The notes under the pieces: model-generated
Databases searched by the model: none
Told to the model about the DNA's origin: nothing
Seen by the model: the letters and a program-made list of their open reading frames with translations, nothing else
Shown: positions 1 to 11,984 of the stretch, piece by piece
How the letters are laid out: the number at the start of each line of letters is the position of its first letter
Numbering within the stretch: the stretch's first letter is position 1
Source: Sphagnum compactum
Taxonomy: Eukaryota > Bryophyta > Sphagnopsida > Sphagnales
DNA: 64,000 nt
Assembly (NCBI GenBank): GCA_965153455.1
Contig: OZ234494.1
Coordinates: 3,162,001 to 3,226,000 of the forward strand
Direction: 5' to 3'
Translations under genes and position numbers: made by a program

Positions 1-2200
1 TTGGTGATCCATACATACCCATCATGGCTTTTTATTATGACTTGCTTTTAATAATTGGACATTTTCCAAGAGTGGAACAAGCTATTGGGTGAAGGACTTT
101 TAAGTGGGATCCACATAAATGTATGATAATGTAAAACTCTATTATGTATCACATATACATGATGATTGAGCAATTGGTGAATTGTATAGATTCATCCATC
201 TTTGAACCCTCCACCTTTGTGTTCTTTATTTTTCATGTATCTATGAACGAAACTTTAACCCCTTACACCCCTTTTCTAGGTATGTTATGAAAAGTAATTA
301 GGTGCCTTCCAACTATTCCTTAAAACCACACACTAAGCTCCTCACCAAAGCCTTTCAATTGGGTAATGGTTCACTTGATTAGGAAGTTTGAGAACAACAA
401 TGGGGACCAATTTGGGATGTTTCTAAGACTAAATCATAAAAGAATGTTTGTCACACAAATAGTGCATAGGAATGCCTAAATTCCAAACTAAACAAAAAAA
501 AAGTTGTGCCAATTTGTTTATAATTTAAAGACAATTATATACTAATGTTTACATATGGTCCCAATTATACCATACCTATGACTAATGTTCCACATTAATC
601 ATTTATTTATTTAGAGGGTAAGCTAAATTAAATAAAATTTGATCTCACATTGTCATATTTCACCTTGGACCTATTGATAATAGGGAATAGTCCAAAACAT
701 TGGGCTACAACATTGCATTTCTAAAGCATGAGCAAACTTAGCATTATTATTGCCTATCGGTGAAATTTTGAAATATTCAAAATGGAGTTATTGAAGACCT
801 TTTTAATTGAAAAAAATATATATTTTGGCAAAGATATGTCAATTATCAATTGTGTAGGTATGGTATTGATGATTGGCATTTTTTGTTGAAATAGTTCAAA
901 TATAAAACTTTGTTGCGCCTAGCAACCCCAAATTGAGTGTTTCAAATTCCAACAATGTGACACTAAAGTTCAAGCTCATTGCAAAAAGAACACATTGATA
1001 CTACAAAAGTCTAGAACTTGTAGGCACATCACATGATATACTTAAATTTAAAACTTCAAAATATAAAGTAATTGTCGTCAAATTACAAAGACATTGGAAA
1101 AAGTCCCATTGGAAACAATTTGAAGAATATAATTATGGAATATTTATCGTTCAAAAAGTAAAGTACAAAAACCCACTTGTAATAATGTGTAGCTGATTTT
1201 TTCATGCATCTTTAAATTGTATTTCCTTGCATTTGTTAAAAGATTGAGAATGGATTTTTATTTTTTTTTGTCCTTTCCTAAATCACAAGGCAAAAATTAA
1301 ATTTCTATTAGTTGGATCTAAATGTGACCAATAGGAAGTTAGCAAGAATCAAATTATACTTTTGGAGTTACTAAAAATTTTGTTTTGTGTACAACAATTT
1401 TTTTTAAATTACAATTTCGAAAAAAAGTGCCTTAAATTTTTTTTAAATTATAATTTTTTTTAAAATAAAAATCTTATTGGAAAACACGTCAAATTTTTTT
1501 AACCAAAAAAATTTGAAGGGAAAAAATAAATGAAATCTCCAAGGTTGCATCAGATTCATTGACATAACGTTGGTGGAGATCTATAAGTTGTGGAATAATG
1601 TGCGCACCGAACTTGGTTGAATGTTAGAAAAAAAAATCTATTCGGTGAACAACACAATCAATTGTTGACAAGCAAAGTATTTTCATTTACATCAACACTA
1701 GATATCCCAAGTCATACATACCATCATGTAACCATATTCCACTCTTTATGCCAATTGGTATAACCATTTCACCCACACAAATGAGTACTTTGAATATTTG
1801 CTTGGGGACTCGAGCTCCATCGGTGAAATCATGTTTATCATGTGATGGATTGGTTGGCATGAATTGTCTCTACATACACGTTTGGGCATAATGAAAGCGC
1901 ACAATAAAATGCATGCAGGATATAAAGTTAAGGTATAATGGGGCATTAAGGGGCTCAAGAGCAAATGGCGAAGCCTCATGAAAAGGGTTTGAGTTTGCCA
2001 AACCCAAGTTTATCCACTTGTTTCATAATGCCACCCTAATGACATTTTTTCCTCTAAAAAAAGTAGATAATGGGAAAATAAAAGGAAAAAATTTGAAACT
2101 TGTTTATGGAATGTTTTATTTCATTTTGGAGTGTTGAATTTTATCATTAGATTTCTTCAACTTTCCCTTCTAGAAAATTAAATTTGATTTTTGTAATCTG
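1..2200. other. A+T-rich intergenic DNA without recognisable genes
   Basis: This stretch has many homopolymer A and T runs and only short, unconvincing open frames on either strand. I recognise no domain, RNA gene or complete mobile element. From about 2,100 it grades into the tandem-like start of dispersed repeat family A. Confidence 0.6.
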
Positions 2201-2214
2201 AATTTTTTAAAGTG

Positions 2215-4045
2215 AAACTTGTAATTCACCTCTGGAATTTGAAATTTCACCCTCTGGATAAATCATTTTTGTTTCTGCAATATGAAATGTCAAGTTTGAA
2301 ATTATTATTCTATCTTTGGAAAAGTCATTTTTTTATTGCAACTTAAAATATCAAGTCTGAAATTATTATTTTACTTCTGGAATAAATAAAATTACTGCAA
2401 CCTGAAATTTCAATTCTGAAATTATTTATTATTTTACTTTTTGGGAAAATCAATTTTATTACTGCAACCTGAAATTTCAATTCTGAAATTATTATTTTAC
2501 TCTAAAAGTCATTTTTATTACTACAACCTGAAATTTCAATTTTGAAATTATTATTTTACCTCTGGAAAAATTAGTTTTATTACTGTAATTTGGAATTTCA
2601 AATCTGAAACAATTATTTAAATCTGCAATTTGTTTATTTTCCTCTTGGAAGAGAATATTACAAGTTTGAAACTTTTCTTTATTTCTCGAAATTCCAATTT
2701 ATCTTGGAAACTTCCTAAAACATCTTGCTTCTTTAAAACATTCCTAAAGGTGTGACAATCAATGACCTTCAACTTTTCTAAAACATCATCATTGAAACAC
2801 GACTTTGTCATAATCATCTTCATTGGATGTCTTTGTTTTCAATTCCTTCGATGCTTCTCACAATCTATCTTTCAATGTTCCCTCTTCGAGTATAATTCAA
2901 GTATTTTGATTTGTATGCAACATATGTGTTCTTCCATGCCACACTAAGAATAAAATGGGTTAGCTATTTCATGCTCTTACTATAATGCCCAAAATGAAGG
3001 TTGTATGTAGTTGCCAATGTACATACTCCACTATCAGTCTATGGGTTTTGTCTTTTTGTGGCACCTTCGGGTTTGTTGTGGTTAAAACATGCTCTTGTAT
3101 AGGTGAATGTTAGTCATTTGCTTACAACTCCTTGAAAAGGTCAAAATTTTCCATACCAAAATTTGCTAAGAAAAAGAATGGATCTAAAAAAAATTATGTC
3201 TTTCTACCAAGGGAGTTGTAACTCACTAAAAGCATAATTTGAAAATTTTGAATACGAATCACATATGTTAGGGTCTAGGTCAACAATGTCCAAGCATGCC
3301 TAATTCAAACATTATAGCTCATGCTCAAAACATTTTTGAAAACATATCCTTGAACTACCAATTTTAACACTAGAAAGAAGGTAAGGTCTATGGCCTACTC
3401 TCACTATATCCAATGCATTCCAAGAGATTTTTTGCAACAACCATAAACCATGCCTTGTTTACTTGTCACATGTGCCAAACTATGGAAAGGGGTCATAGGA
3501 TGGTGTGGGAAAATGTGTGAAATCACAATAGAATCCATGAGAGGGGGCAACAAGTTGCATTTAGATTGAATGCACATTTTGGGGTTAAAATTGGGGCAAA
3601 ATGTGGATTTGTATGCATCAAATTTGAATTCTATTTGTAAGGGTTGGTGTGAAGGAATTTTGTTGAGAGATTTAGCTAAGTGACTAGTAGCTAAAGTTTT
3701 GTATGGATTTGGAGAACTTGCAACAAAAGGTAGAAAGAAAGCAACAAAGTTAGAAAAAAGACAACACACACAAGAAAACAACTTCATGAATATAAGATTA
3801 TTCTTGACAATTATAAAACACGTATAGTTCATCTTGAAGAACCTTGCCTACAAAAGCCATTATTTCAAAGAGGTTATAATCTTCACCTTACAAAGGATGC
3901 ATTTCATCACTTTGACAAAACATTCCCTATTGGCTACTTACAAGAAAGCCAAATTGTAGTTCCAAATGTAATCAAACCTTTCCAAGCTTCTAGAATTGAT
4001 GCACACGTAGGATTGCTTCTTTGAGCTTCTTCGACTATCAAACCC
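2215..4045. repeat. Dispersed repeat family A, copy 1
   Basis: The stretch aligns by eye, with many substitutions, to 11,985-14,243 in the same orientation. Its first 450 bases are imperfect ~70-bp tandem units containing the phrase TCTGAAATTATTATTTTAC. The rest is unique-looking sequence shared by both copies, for example CACTATAATGCCCAAAATGA near 2,975 and GAGAGGGGGCAACAAGTTGC near 3,540. Relative to copy 2 it lacks two blocks (12,345-12,765 and 12,835-12,965). A 142-codon open frame on the minus strand (3,404-3,832) is not conserved as an open frame in copy 2, so I treat it as chance. The class of element is unknown; a non-coding retroelement is possible. Confidence 0.75.
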
Positions 4046-6080
4046 CTCCAACATAGGCATATATGACATGCACATAATCATGGATGCCATGTTTTGATGG
4101 TAGCCTCCCCTACTAAATTTCAAAGATTTTCCTTCCTACATCCAAAGAACATCGTTAAGATTGAAACTTCATTGGCTTATAATACATCATGAAACTTTAG
4201 GAACACCAATATTATTAATAGGTTCAAATCGGTCCATGCTTGACAATGTCACTAATATATTTTGAAGGAAGTTGATACTTCCCTTTTACTTTCGATGGGA
4301 ATTTGGAACATCCATGTGAACACAATTATACAACTTAGAACACATGAATCAGAAATCATTTGGCAATACAAGTGAAAATTTTGATAATAAATTTCAAAGT
4401 CGAAGTAACTAATTAAAAAATTAGATTGTTCAAATTTAACATTTCAAAGAACCATTGAACATGTTAGGTATTGCAAATGTAAGCTTTTCACAATCTTCTT
4501 TTAACAAAATGATCGTTTTAATTATTTGTCTATTCAACTTGTTTAAGTGATTTATGCTTCATTTAGAGTTTGGAATTTGATTGAGAACTTAATGCATATT
4601 GTTGGTTTTCCATCCAGTCCACATGATGTTTGAAAACAAGTGAAATTAAATGCAATTATAATACTTTTTTAGGCTCAATGGTTATTAAATTATTTCTGAA
4701 AATGCTAAAATATTAGAAATTATTTATTTGAAAGCCAAAATTTTAAGAAATTACCAGGGATGGAAAAATTAAAAATTGTTAGAAACCCATCAGCTTTTTT
4801 GCTTCAAGCAAATCCACCATTGGACAACAAGTATCCAATAATTAGCAACATTTCTCTATCCTATAATTTGGTGGAACATTATGTCTCCCCAATTTTGCAA
4901 AAAGAAGCAATAGAAATTGTTGGAAAATGTTTCACTATGTTAAAAATGAATAGAGTTTAGAAAACTTGTCAAATAAGCTCCCTATATTTATTCCCCAAAT
5001 TTCATAAATTATTAATTTTATTGCTGATGGGACTTTTGAAAAATAGAATAATTATTCAACACCCCAAGTGCCAAACCTAAAAAGGTAATATGATAGTTCA
5101 TTCAAGGTTTTCAAAGTTCATGGGAATCAAGGTGAGATCACTTATGTGGATGGAATCTTGAGGAGTTGGTTGGTGTTGTTTATAGCTAAGGAGGCCATGT
5201 CATGGCAATGGTATTATAACAAACAACTTGAAAAAACACCTTCTTCCATGCTCTTTCTACTTGATCAATTGTCAAATTGAAGTTTATATTTCCTATTTAA
5301 TTCAGTTGCATGGATGGTCAATCATCGCCTCCTATTAGGAATGGGAAACTTGGACTTCAACTATTTATGGTCCAAACATAGTTGCAAGTGAATCGAAAAT
5401 TGAATCCCCAAACATGAAATTCGTAAGTCGACCCACCCTTATCTTCAAACCCCTTGTAAGGGGTTTTTAAGGACTCAGATGAGTGGTCTAGGTACTACAT
5501 GCACAATATATCCATATGAATTCCAAAACATCACATATGCTATCTAATTTTGGGACAATTGAATAAAACATTACAAAGACACAAAACACTCACTTCATGA
5601 AGAGGGAAATTTGAGCCACCATGATAAAAGAGACAAGCACAAAGCCACATTTGCTCAAGAAAGCTTTAAATTAAATTAAATTAAAGACAATGTCTTCAAC
5701 ATTTCTAATCATTCATCTCATTTTATAGGTATTAGATTAAACAATATATTGGATATATTATTGCAAAAGTATATCCAATCTATGGTTTAAAAATTAATTG
5801 CAAACAACAATATTATCGATACAGTTGCACGAGCTTTGATCCAATCAAGAGGTCCATAGTATTTTTAGCCATCATTATTGTGAGTGGATGCAATGTTTTA
5901 TATTTTTAAAATGTCTTGGTGATATGTAATCCCAATGGCATTTGTTAACATGATCTTTTTGTATAGCATACATGATAAACTATACACATGCATTGTCATT
6001 GGTGTTCAAAGTTTTCCAAACGACATTTTTTATTACTATTGATGGCCTATTGATGATCTTAGACTCCTTATGAAATTTTT
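4046..6080. other. Intergenic DNA, nothing recognised
   Basis: A+T-rich sequence between repeat copy A1 and the P450 pseudogene. The best open frame (4,760-4,960, plus, 66 codons) resembles nothing I know and has no coding context. No RNA gene or complete mobile element is visible. Confidence 0.5.
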
Positions 6081-9000
6081 TTATGACCTTTTCTTGTGAA
6101 TTTTGAGGTGAAGCCCTTTTTGGAAGGTAGGAAATGGATCCATTGCAATAGGTTCATTAGGGTCAACCATCGACCATTCGTAATTGAGCACCAAGTGGTG
6201 CAAGAACACAACCATCTCGGTGCGAGCATACTCACTACCAATGCACGAATGAGGACCGCCTCCGAATGCCAAATAAGTGAAAGGGGGCGGTCCGGTTCCT
6301 CCAAACCGAGATGGATCAAAAGTTTTTGGATTCGGGAAAATTTATGGGGACATGTGTGAGCGCCCGACATGCCAAAAAAGCTGCCCAATCACCATAAATG
6401 ACATGGTTAGGATGTAGATGTTTAAACAATAAAACTCATAAGGAAGAAAATTCTAGTAAAAACTATGCAATCATAGGATTAAAACATTATTAGATTTGAA
6501 ATAATATGATGATCACATCTCCAACAACATGAAAATATTAACATATGACCTTTGCATGAGCTTTTTAAATTTTCCCACAATTTGTCTTAGGCTAGAAATT
6601 TTAGTATGTTTTGAATTAGTTTAGTGGATTGATAATTGGCCTAATCATAGATATGGTGTTAGGAATACTTTATACGCATTTCACTTTGGACACTTAACTA
6701 TGTAACTTTTGCAACTTAATGTTCAAAGGGGTTGGAAAATGCACCAATGCACTAATTAAATTGAGAGACTTACCATCCAACCTTTTGGAATGGTGAATCC
6801 TCCATATTCAAATTCTTGGAGAGCTTCACGAAACGCCATTTGCACGATTGGTTGCAAGCGCATAGCTTCTTGTATTACTTGCCATGTGTATTTCATTTTT
6901 CTTGTGTCATCCCAATTTAACAATGCCCCAGCCTTTGCCACTTCTATTTCCTTTTGTCCTGAGGAATGTAAAAAAATGTAACACTTTAATCACAACTCGG
7001 ATCGAAAAAATATATTGTTTAACAATCTAAACATAAATTTAATACAAATTGTGTGTCTTCTATGGGCGACACAAAAATGTTATATAATTTTGAAGGGAAA
7101 ACTCATATTTTCAAAACTTAATGGTTACCCAAAAAAAGAGTCTTGTGAAATGAACAATACCTTTGATAACCTCATGCAAGCAATGTGGATTTAAAAAGAG
7201 ATATTTGAGTACAATAGTGAGTGTGCAATTAGTTGTATCATGCCCGGCAAATAATAACGTCAACATATTGTCCTTGATTTCCTCATTTGTTGCTAGATGG
7301 CCTTCTTGATCAGGTGTGCTAATCAATATTGACAAAAGATCGGGGCATGTTGAAATTTTCCCTTCTTCGATGTCCTGACAACAATGTAATTAATTAATTA
7401 ATAAGAAATCGATCGTCATAGCCTAACACTTACAATGCAATTCGATTAAAAGACTACCACCATAGCATACCATCTCAACCATGATATGAAGGATGAGTTA
7501 GCAAAAAGTTCCATCCATAGCCTAACACTTACAATGCAATTCGATTAAAAGACTACCACCATAGCATACCATCTCAACCATGATATGAAGGATGAGTTAG
7601 CAAAAAGTTCCAAATTTGTTGTGGAAACAAACTTGTTGCACGAATGAATTTTAAATTCTATTCAAAAATTTAAAAGGAAGAAAAAAACAAATCTCTTACC
7701 TTGCGTCTACAACATATCACTTTGTCAAGTGTACCAAGCATATTTTCACGACTTACAATTGCCTTGCGATATAAAGTGCCAGGAAAGTTAAGAGGCAACT
7801 GCATTATCCCTACCAAATATGTCTTCATATGATGCTGTAAAGAATAGAATTTTGGGCCTTCTTTGATGCTCATAAATAGCTCGGTTGCAAGAGAGAATAT
7901 GAGATGTTTAATTAGATTTGCAGCCATAATCTCATCTTTCCCTTCCCAAAATTGGGCAAAATGGGCGATTGTTGTTTTGTGCATTCTCGGCACAAAACTT
8001 TGCAAGCCATTGGGCCCAAAGAATGCCATGAGAACATGACGTGCTTGCCTGGGCATTGAAAACCAAAAGCCTTATCAATTCCTATTATTACAACTCATGC
8101 ATGCATGATACCATTGAATTTGACATCACAACAAATTATTCGACAAGAAAATATGAATGTGAACGAACTCCTATTTTTCACTAATTTTTTTAGCTCAAAA
8201 TGCTTTCTAATTCAATACATGTTCAAAATCTGTACAAGAGCATCCACAAAATGAATGTTCGAGATTTTTATTGAGAAGGGGATTTACTTGTGTTCTTTGC
8301 CTGTTTTCGAAAGAATGCTACCACGCCCAACAAGCCTTGTAACACTTTGTGGCCATGAACTTTGCACCAACTTGTATTCACTTGAGAACAAAAACTTGTT
8401 TCCTTCTGGTGCACCCAAAGATACGGCGGGAGAAAGTAATAGATGTGTTTTGAATACCTAGACCAATTTGAAAAATGCATCATCACCTTGTTGATGCAAA
8501 TATGATTTCATGTTTTGGACCTTTGTGTGCATTTGATTTACACCCTTGTATACAATCAAATTAAGGATTGGGAAATAGAATGTTGTCCATACTTTATTAA
8601 AAAGAATATAAAAAATTTCAGTCTTAAAATGGTTGAAACAAATATTCAAAAGAGAGATTGAATCTTTCATGTCTTTCAAGTACCTTTGCATTTTAAGTAC
8701 TAAACATGTTGATAGCTTATCAAATACAACTTGTTTTAGGACTACATGGAGGTATAGACCTTAAAACCTTGAAAATACACATCAATAAACTTGGATGTGT
8801 ACATCCAAGTAAAACATGTATTAAGGAATTCAATGTTATATTGAGACTCCAAAGAGCACAATCGCATGGCTAGGTGAGACATGAGATCTTATGAAGAAGC
8901 AAGTGACTTTAATTTAACATAGATTGAATGCCCAAGAAAAAAACTACTTAATCTTAACATGATTGGATTAACACATTGCAAAAGCTTGATATGTTTATGA

Positions 9001-9366
9001 CTAAAGAACTATATTGTCAGCTAACAACTTGAATAGATTGAACACACCAAACGACTAACTAGTTCTTGAATTTTGTTTAATATGAGAAATGGAAACAAAG
9101 ACTTGAGAAGGGATGGGTAGGACACATAACATGAACCTGTCCATATTTGGCAACGCGAGGATTGACAAAGTCTTCGACGGTTTTGTTAGCTTTGCAAGCA
9201 CGAAGAAATGCAAGAGTCTCTCCAATATAGGGGAGCCCAAAAGTCCCCGGAGGCAAAGGTGCTTTGTTTTTCCCCACCAAGCTCTTCGACAACAAATACC
9301 ACCCACAAAAATAGTAAAAATTAGTACTACAATCCCCATACTTGACACCGATGGAAAACAAAACAT
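6081..9366 (-). pseudogene. Cytochrome P450 pseudogene, CYP85 clan (CYP716-like)
   Basis: Six exons can be placed on the minus strand: 9,366-9,137, 8,457-8,288, 8,048-7,700, 7,374-7,161, 6,958-6,774 and 6,380-6,081. All introns are GT-AG and phases match across every junction. In order one sees an N-terminal membrane anchor (MGIVVLIFTIFVGG), the hinge PLPPGTFGLPYIGETL, the I-helix AGHDTT, the K-helix EAMR, the DPSRF segment and the heme loop FGGGPHSCIG. In the family this is an ER-anchored monooxygenase of the triterpenoid, diterpenoid or steroid type. Two lesions break it. The anchor and the hinge lie in different frames (a shift near 9,295), and exon 6 has an in-frame TAA at 6,344-6,342, before the heme loop. 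The usual Arg of FxxGxRxCxG is His here. Every other signature is intact, so the inactivation looks fairly recent; a sequencing error could explain one lesion but hardly both. Confidence 0.85.
7417..7612. repeat. Perfect ~97-bp tandem duplication in P450 intron 3
   Basis: 7,417-7,513 and 7,516-7,612 are identical by eye (offset 99 bases). The duplication lies wholly within the intron between P450 exons 3 and 4. Identity in an otherwise decayed neighbourhood points to a recent event. Confidence 0.9.
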
Positions 9367-9600
9367 GTTATCGATGTCGCAATTTGAATGGACCCAAGAA
9401 CCCATTTCAACTTGTCTTATTAGAGTGCTTGCATATCCCAAAGGAAGAAATCACGATCCAATCCCGATAGCCACATGACTTAACACCAATATTGAAACAC
9501 AAAACATGCTATGGATGTGGCAATTTGGATGCACCCAAGAACCCATTTCAACTTGTGTTATGATGAAGGTACTTGCCTATCACAATGGAAGAAAATCAAC
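9345..9600. repeat. Imperfect ~140-bp tandem duplication at the P450 5' end
   Basis: About 9,345-9,460 and 9,486-9,600 share a string of words (AAACATG, ACCCAAGAACCCATTTCAAC, GGAAGAAA) at a constant offset of about 141 bases. The first copy covers the P450 start region and the second lies in its 5' flank. It is older and more diverged than the intronic duplication. Confidence 0.75.
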
Positions 9601-10394
9601 ATGAGAATGATTCTTACAAGAAGAAGAAGAGAAGATGTGGGTGAATGCCTTTCTTTGGCTATCACAATGTAAGAACTCCACATATACATATACCTTTTTG
9701 TTGAAATGTCCAAAGCCTAATAAAGGGGAAGGTGATTGAAGTTTGTGGTTGCATGAAAAGTACGTAAAGGACCCACAACCTTGAGACCATTACGAGTACA
9801 CACATAGTGTGATTCACATTTTTGGCTTGTTGGGCCACCCAAATTTTATTTTATTTTAGTTTATATTTTAGTTTAATTTTCAACTTAAAATTGATTGGTC
9901 TCTTTGAAATTAAAAAAAAGGAGAAGGGTATTCATTCACATGTTGTGTTCTTCAATAATAAAATAATTGTACTATTTGCTTTTGGCCTATCTATTGAGTG
10001 CACTTGGCGTCTACCTTCATATGGGTCAAAATTTCAAAAGGCCCTACATATCCATAAACTTCCCCTACATAAAATACAGCATTTTCACTATAAAAAATAA
10101 AAATTATTTACAAAATAATAATAATTTAGATTTATAGTGGTCTAGAACCTTGTTTTGTAGTTATTTGAATTTATAAAAAATCACGAGTTCAAGTTTTTTT
10201 TAAAAAAATAATTAAATTTATTTTATTTTATGCTATTTCATTTTATTTTAAAATTTCAAAAAAATCAGAAGCTGGATACTGAAAACTTAAACCCTAAAAT
10301 CGTAAAACCCTAAACCCACAACTCGTATCTTTGGTGAGGCTTCTTAACGGATATGAATTTAGCCCCAAAAATGTTAAATTAGAACTGGAAGACC
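9601..10394. other. Intergenic DNA, nothing recognised
   Basis: A+T-rich 5' flank of the P450 pseudogene. A few AAACCCTAAA-like words near 10,285-10,320 recall plant telomere repeats but are too short and scattered to call a telomeric tract. Confidence 0.5.
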
Positions 10395-10600
10395 ATGAAT
10401 TGAGGCCGACTTTACACTATATGGCTTGATCCTCAAAAATTTCTGGGGCCCAATTTTAAGCCATTCAATCAATATTCATGGTGACATTTTTGGGCCATCT
10501 AGGGTAGATCTTGTAATTAGGTCTTCTTTTTTTGAACTAGTCATATTTCATGCAACTTTGGTGCCCACATAATAAAGATATCTTGAAAGTCACCTAGTGT
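10395..10600. repeat. Dispersed repeat family C, copy 1
   Basis: It shares ordered words with 14,875-15,240 in direct orientation: ACTTTACACTAT, GCCCAATTTTAA, CATGGTGACATTTTTGGGCC and TCATATTTCATGCAA. Copy 2 carries an extra block of about 190 bases in the middle. The two copies bracket the tandem arrays and repeat copy A2. Confidence 0.7.
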
Positions 10601-10732
10601 CCTATGCCTCTTTTCGTCCTGACTTTGTCACTTGACCCTCAATTCGCATCTTTTTTCCTAAAGTGGGACCCAAACTCCCAATGAGGCATGAATAGGGGGT
10701 TCAGATTCTTCTAGACTACCAATACAACTGGG

Positions 10733-11176
10733 GGTCTTCTTAGGGACAACCTACCTACCAACCTTCTTCTATCAACCTACCTACTTTCTTGGGTCTTCTT
10801 AGGGACAACCTACCTACCAACCTTCTTCTATCAACCTACCTATTTTCTTGGGTCTTCTTAGGGACAACCTACCTACCTACCAACCTTCTTCTATCAACCT
10901 ACCTACTTTCTTGGGTCTTCTTAGGGACAACCTACCTACCAACCTTCTTCTATCAACCTACCTATTTTCTTGGGTCTTCTTAGGGACAACCTACCTACCA
11001 ACCTTCTTCTATCAACCTACCTACTTTCTTGGGTCTTCTTAGGGACAACCTACCTACCAACCTTCTTCTATCAACCTACCTATTTTGTTGGGTCTTCTTA
11101 GGGACAACCTACCTACCAACCTTCTTCTATCAACCTACCTACTTTCTTGGGTCTTCTTAGGGACAACCTACCTACC
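10733..11176. repeat. 59-bp tandem array, ~7.5 units, alternating variants
   Basis: Units contain TCTTCTTAGGGACAACCTAC, then CAACCTTCTTCTATCAACC. Copies are nearly identical, but the junction before TTGGG alternates strictly between ...CTACTTTC and ...CTATTTTC, with one TATTTTG variant, so the real repeating unit is a ~118-bp dimer. One unit carries an extra ACCT near 10,870. Open frames through the array are artefacts of periodicity, because 59 is not a multiple of 3. Confidence 0.95.
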
Positions 11177-11214
11177 TTCCTCTTCAAGGTCTACTTACTT
11201 GCTTTATTTTTTAG

Positions 11215-11660
11215 GAAAATAAATCATTCTATTTTTACATTCTAAAATTGCACCTTGGAACCATGTTTTAATTTCTGAAAAAAATTTGTTTTATTTCTGC
11301 ATCCTGAAATTTTTACCTTGGGACCATGTTTTAATTTCTGGAAACATACATTTCTTTTTACATTCTGAAATTTCACCTCGAAAACATGTTTTAATTTTTT
11401 TAAAAATTTCCATTCTATTTCTGCATTATGAAATTTCACTTTGGAAACATGTTTTTAATTTCTAGAAAATCCCATTTTATTTTTGCATTATGGAAATTTC
11501 ACCTTGGAAAACATGTTTTTTTGACTTATGGAAAAATCCATTTTATCTTTGCGTTTTGAAATTTCACATTGGAACCCATGTTTTTTAATTTCTTGAAAAT
11601 CCATTTTATTTCTGCGTTTTTGAAATTTCACCCTTCGAACCATGATTTAATTTATTAAAA
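11215..11660. repeat. ~75-bp imperfect tandem array
   Basis: About six diverged units follow the pattern TTTCTGGAAA...CATTTTATTTCTGCAT...TGAAATTTCACCTTGG...CATGTTTTAA. The wording resembles the tandem-like start of repeat family A, so the two may share an origin. Confidence 0.8.
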
Positions 11661-11904
11661 AAATCAGTTTACGAAGGGAGGAGTCACTTACCTTAAAAAA
11701 AAAGATTAAAGTCTTTCTAGATTTGGCAAAATATTTCTTTGAAGCATTGGGGTGGGTTTAGCCAAAATTGGTGTCTATAAGATAGAGCAAATGTTACTCT
11801 CTAGAACAAATTTTTTAAGCTTGAGGAAAAGGGCTTTCTTAAAATTTTATTTTTTTTGGGCTTGAGAATATACACCGTATGGACCATTCCTCACATAAAA
11901 GCAA

Positions 11905-11980
11905 AATATGGTCAATTCTTTCAATTTTTTAGATTTAATGTACTACACAAATCTAAAAAATTGAAAGAATTGACCATATT
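11905..11980. repeat. Perfect 32-bp inverted repeat (12-nt loop)
   Basis: The left arm 11,905-11,936 is the exact reverse complement of the right arm 11,949-11,980; the 12-base spacer is 11,937-11,948. An RNA from either strand would fold into an uninterrupted 32-bp hairpin. The right arm abuts the start of repeat copy A2. Confidence 0.95.
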
Positions 11981-11984
11981 ATTA

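Noticed and set aside
3404-3832. 142-codon open frame on the minus strand
   Set aside because: It lies inside repeat A1, the corresponding frame is broken in copy A2, and it shows no domain.
6068-6388. 106-codon minus-strand frame over the P450 3' end
   Set aside because: It is an out-of-frame shadow of P450 exon 6; the true frame carries the heme loop.
10285-10320. Interstitial telomere repeat
   Set aside because: Only two or three imperfect AAACCCTAAA-like words, too few to separate from A+T-rich background.
10789-11042. Open frames in the 59-bp array
   Set aside because: Artefact of the repeat period; the 59-base unit shifts frame each copy and the peptide is only the repeat translated.
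10733-11176. CRISPR-like array
   Set aside because: Units are contiguous tandem copies with no unique spacers, in eukaryotic DNA.
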